Origin: Candidatus Roseilinea sp.
GTDB taxonomy: Bacteria; Chloroflexota; Anaerolineae; J036; Brachytrichaceae
Assembly: GCA_025998955.1 (NCBI GenBank)
Contig: AP024676.1
Coordinates: 310,001 to 374,000, forward strand
Length of the DNA: 64,000 bases
Direction of reading: 5' to 3'
Shown here: positions 61,813 through 64,000 of the stretch, piece after piece
Layout of the letters: each line of letters opens with the position of its first letter
Numbering within the stretch: position 1 is the first letter of the stretch
Notes under the pieces: model-generated
What the model was told of the DNA's origin: nothing
Databases searched by the model: none
The model's input: only the letters and a program-made list of their open reading frames with translations
Program-made: the position numbers and the translations under genes

Positions 61813-62406
61813 TTAGCATGGTGGCCGAATGCGCTCTACCGGTCGGAGCATTGCAATTGCCGCCGCCAGCCGGGTGACGTGTGGATCGTAGTGGGCAGTC
61901 AGCTCCGGCAGCGGCCAGATGCGCAGGTTGCTGTCCAGCAGGAGCATCGCCGCGCGCGCCGTGTTGCTCATCAAGGCGAGGGCGAATTCCAGATCGTCCT
62001 TCGCGCGCTCGCATACGTGTGCGCGATAGCCCTGCATGGCCTGTGCCGCGCCGAGGGCGAGGTCGGCCATCTCGCGCGAGCCGTCGCACAGCACGGCGTA
62101 GCCCTGTAATGCTTCACCGCGCTCGCGCAGCGCCACGAAAGCCGCGATCGCTTCGGCGTCCTGATCGGCCAGCGCCTGGAAGCGCATGCGCGCTTGCGAC
62201 ACGGCCTGTTGCATCTGCCGCGCAGCCGCATGTGCCTCGCCCGAGACGCCTTCTTCTAGGCTGACGTTAGCCGTCGCCTGCGCCAGCCCGGCGGCCAGCG
62301 CGCCGCTGAGCGCAATGACGGCGCCGGCCTGACAATACGTCGCCTGGGCGATGTGGTCGAACGCGTCGCCAATGGTGCGTTGGGTTAGGGTGGGGGACGA
62401 TGTCAT
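61813..62406 (-). CDS. cyclodeaminase/cyclohydrolase family protein (FTCD C-domain-like)
   Basis: 197 residues, all-helical, with AGAVIALSGALAAGLAQATA where the family has a GGG.a.a....aaL pattern, and LADQDAEAIAAFVALRERG. Resembles formimidoyltetrahydrofolate cyclodeaminase and the FchA methenyl-THF cyclohydrolase. The characteristic GGGS-type glycine run is reduced to QAGAVIA, so activity is uncertain. It does not form an obvious operon: the next minus-strand gene starts 70 bases downstream. Confidence 0.7.
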   Translation of the reverse strand: MTSSPTLTQRTIGDAFDHIAQATYCQAGAVIALSGALAAGLAQATANVSLEEGVSGEAHAAARQMQQAVSQARMRFQALADQDAEAIAAFVALRERGEALQGYAVLCDGSREMADLALGAAQAMQGYRAHVCERAKDDLEFALALMSNTARAAMLLLDSNLRIWPLPELTAHYDPHVTRLAAAIAMLRPVERIRPPC

Positions 62407-62415
62407 ATTGCCGAG

Positions 62416-62421
62416 ATTGTA
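62416..62421 (-). promoter_or_regulatory. -10 box 9 bases before the cyclodeaminase-like start
   Basis: TACAAT on the minus strand, 9 bases before the ATG at 62406, with no ribosome site between. Confidence 0.4.
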
Positions 62422-62436
62422 GAGCGTCGGCTACGT

Positions 62437-62466
62437 TTGACGATTCTGCGCCAGCGCATGTATATA
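62437..62466 (+). promoter_or_regulatory. promoter of the RNase-barstar operon
   Basis: TTGACG (62437-62442), 18-base spacer, TATATA (62461-62466). The ribosome site AAGGAAGGAG (62494-62503) then lies 8 bases before the ATG. Confidence 0.65.
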
Positions 62467-62511
62467 TCCTTGTGACCGCGCAGATGCGCCGGAAAGGAAG
62501 GAGCAGCCGTG

Positions 62512-63000
62512 ATGAATGATGCGGGGTCGCGCCGGTGCCGGCTCGTCATCGCGCTGGCGCTGTGTTGTCTAATCACTGCCGGCCTGATCGCAGCCTGCAG
62601 CGCAGCGCAGGCTACCACCCCTGCGCCCGCTCCTCCACCGACCTCTGGGGTTGCCGCCACGCTAGCCGCAACCGCCCAGCCGGTGATCACGCCTCGCCCT
62701 CGGCCTGCGCGGATGGACGGCTTGCCGGTGGTCTTCGTGGACGAGCTGCCGCACGAAGCGCAGCAGACACTGGCTCTCATCCGGCGCGGCGGCCCCTTCC
62801 CCTACCGCCAGGATGGGATGACCTTCCAGAACCGGGAGCGCCGACTGCCGATCAGGCCACGCGGCTACTATCGTGAATACACGGTGCGGACGCCGGGAGA
62901 GGACGACCGCGGCGCGCGCCGCATCGTGATGGGCGCAGAGGGCGAAATCTACTACACCGCAGACCATTATGAGAGCTTCGTGCGGGTGATCGAACGATGA
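62512..63000 (+). CDS. lipid-anchored or secreted RNase Sa/barnase-family guanyl ribonuclease
   Basis: 162 residues. A lipoprotein-type signal (LVIALALCCLITAGLIAAC, lipobox C29) and a Pro/Thr-rich spacer (about 35-68) precede a compact RNase domain. That domain follows Streptomyces RNase Sa closely: LPHEAQQTLALIRRGGPFPY, QDGMTFQNRERRLP, GYYREYTVRTPG, RGARRIVMG and YYTADHY. The catalytic set is present: E122, R137 and H152. It should cut RNA after guanosine outside the cell or at the surface. The start is the ATG at 62512; GTG at 62509 is the alternative. It overlaps the barstar gene by 4 bases. Confidence 0.9.
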   Translation: MNDAGSRRCRLVIALALCCLITAGLIAACSAAQATTPAPAPPPTSGVAATLAATAQPVITPRPRPARMDGLPVVFVDELPHEAQQTLALIRRGGPFPYRQDGMTFQNRERRLPIRPRGYYREYTVRTPGEDDRGARRIVMGAEGEIYYTADHYESFVRVIER

Positions 63001-63425
63001 GCAAGATTCAAGTCGTCCTTGCACAGGCGCGCGCGCCGGGCGTGTATCGCTTTCGGTCGCGTGCGTCCGAGATGACGCTCCGCCGCGCGCTGGAGAAGGC
63101 CGGTTGGCGTTTGTTCTACCTGGACGGGCGCGAGATTCGCGATAAAACCTCGTTCTTGCAGGCGTGCGCCGCGGCGATGGAGTTTCCGACCTACTTCCGA
63201 CCGAACTGGGACGCCTTCGAGGAGTGTGTGAACGATCTGTCGTGGATGCCGGCGCAAGGCTACGTTGTCTTGTTCGACCGCGCCGGCCAGTTCGAGTTGA
63301 GCGCGCCGCGTGACTGGGCGACCGCGATGGATATCTTCGAAGACGCCGTGGCATCGTGGCGCGACGCCGGCACGCCGATGTATGTGCTCGTGCGCGGGGC
63401 CGAAGCGATCTATCCCGATCTATGA
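62997..63425 (+). CDS. barstar-family RNase inhibitor (immunity protein)
   Basis: 142 residues with the barstar fold: LEKAGWRLFYLDGREIRDKT, FLQACAAAMEFPTYFRPNWD, DAFEECVNDLSWMP and VVLFDRAGQFEL. The NWDAFEE segment provides the acidic face that plugs the RNase active site. Cytoplasmic, with no signal. It is coupled to the RNase gene by an ATGA overlap, as expected for a toxin-inhibitor pair. A 40-residue N-terminal extension precedes the core. Confidence 0.92.
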   Translation: MSKIQVVLAQARAPGVYRFRSRASEMTLRRALEKAGWRLFYLDGREIRDKTSFLQACAAAMEFPTYFRPNWDAFEECVNDLSWMPAQGYVVLFDRAGQFELSAPRDWATAMDIFEDAVASWRDAGTPMYVLVRGAEAIYPDL

Positions 63426-63429
63426 GCCT

Positions 63430-64000
63430 TCACTTCGGCGACCAGAAGGCCAGCGACCCGTTGCCGAGCACGCGCGGGTTGATGCTGCCCGACGCTTCCG
63501 TCTCCAGCACGTAGTCGCGCGTGCCGTTGCTGTTGCCGTAGGTGAGGGTGAACACCAGCTTGCGGCTGTCCGGCGACCAGATGGTGACCGACCGGCTGTA
63601 GCGGTCGAACTCGGCGGCGAGTCGCTGAAAGGCTGCTGTCGGTGCGAAGTAGAACAGGCCGCGCGTGCTGCCGTCCTCTGGGTTGATCGTCTCCAGCAGC
63701 ATATACGGCACGTCGAGCGGCGGCGTGAAGTCAAAGCCCTTGAAGTCCGGAGGGATGTCGGTGGCGCTGGCGCTGCTGAAGCTGGCAATGCGCTGGCCGT
63801 CGGGCGACCAGAAGAAAGCCACGACCGGTTTGTTGCTGATCACCTTCTTGACGCCGGTGTTCACGTCGAGCACGGTGAGCGGGCCGCCGGGCTCGCGCTC
63901 ATCGGCATGCACGACGTAGGCGACCTTCGCGCCGGCCGGCGACCATGCGAAGCTGATGCGTCCCTCGAACTCGGTTAGCGTCCGCACCGGCTTGCCCATT
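63430..64000 (-). CDS. beta-propeller (TolB/WD40-like) protein, 3' part only
   Basis: At least 189 C-terminal residues; the 5' end lies beyond the window. Repeated blades are seen: ISFAWSPAGAKVAYVVHAD, VVAFFWSPDGQRIASFSSAS, VTIWSPDSRKLVFTLTYG and GSLAFWSPK. The WSPDG-type motif marks TolB/PD40 propeller repeats, used for binding or in peptidase N-domains. Function open. It converges on the barstar gene with 4 bases between stops. Confidence 0.75.
   Translation of the reverse strand, partial: MGKPVRTLTEFEGRISFAWSPAGAKVAYVVHADEREPGGPLTVLDVNTGVKKVISNKPVVAFFWSPDGQRIASFSSASATDIPPDFKGFDFTPPLDVPYMLLETINPEDGSTRGLFYFAPTAAFQRLAAEFDRYSRSVTIWSPDSRKLVFTLTYGNSNGTRDYVLETEASGSINPRVLGNGSLAFWSPK

Overview
The window is about 64 kb of GC-rich bacterial chromosome. 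Gene content and order (str-S10-spc-alpha ribosomal cluster, min/rod cell-shape genes, GH1 and GH38 glycosidases, a FemAB-like protein, GAF sensor kinase, leaderless-type promoters) suggest a Chloroflexota-like organism. That placement is inference from protein resemblance only; there is no rRNA gene here.

Layout. Positions 1-12250 carry accessory metabolism: an SCP2-like protein, an NTF2-like protein, GH1 glycosidase, FemAB-like transferase, tRNA-Pro(CGG), a class II aldolase-like enzyme, a GT4 glycosyltransferase, GH38 mannosidase, a DapA-superfamily lyase and an enolase-superfamily dehydratase. Positions 12300-22050 carry a Wzz-like chain-length protein, a degenerate Amt-like membrane protein, rsfS, and a minus-strand cell-shape operon mreD-mrdA-minC-minD-minE-rodA. 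Positions 22148-45194 are one long plus-strand run from a consensus promoter to an intrinsic terminator: rpsL-rpsG-fusA-tuf, the S10 and spc operons, secY-adk-map-rpmJ, the alpha operon, truA, rplM-rpsI-rplS. infA is missing from its usual place. Positions 45200-51020 hold a C26 peptidase, a membrane cytochrome c, a DinB/ClbS-like protein, a YgfZ-like protein, ffh-rpsP-khpA-rimM and tRNA-Val(TAC).

Positions 51020-64000 are accessory. They hold dispersed hairpin repeats, an ABC ATPase, a two-GAF histidine kinase, a padR-modA-modB operon with a perfect operator palindrome but no modC, and then the most striking locus. At 56494-59064 lies a diversity-generating retroelement (DGR). Its target protein has an effector-associated-like N-terminus, a TIR domain and an FGE/C-type-lectin-like domain. 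The variable repeat at the target's 3' end differs from an AAC-rich template repeat at 23 of 31 template adenines and at none of 86 other bases. An avd gene is intact, but the reverse transcriptase gene is reduced to its N- and C-terminal ends by an internal deletion. The locus therefore looks like a frozen, or trans-dependent, diversified immune-type receptor. After it come a class V aminotransferase, a D-threonine aldolase-like protein, a cyclodeaminase-like protein, a secreted RNase Sa-like/barstar pair and the end of a beta-propeller gene cut by the window edge.

Two wider patterns cross the window. Several genes have a -10 box exactly 8-9 bases before the ATG, suggesting leaderless transcripts. 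Many intergenic gaps hold short words followed by their reverse complements.
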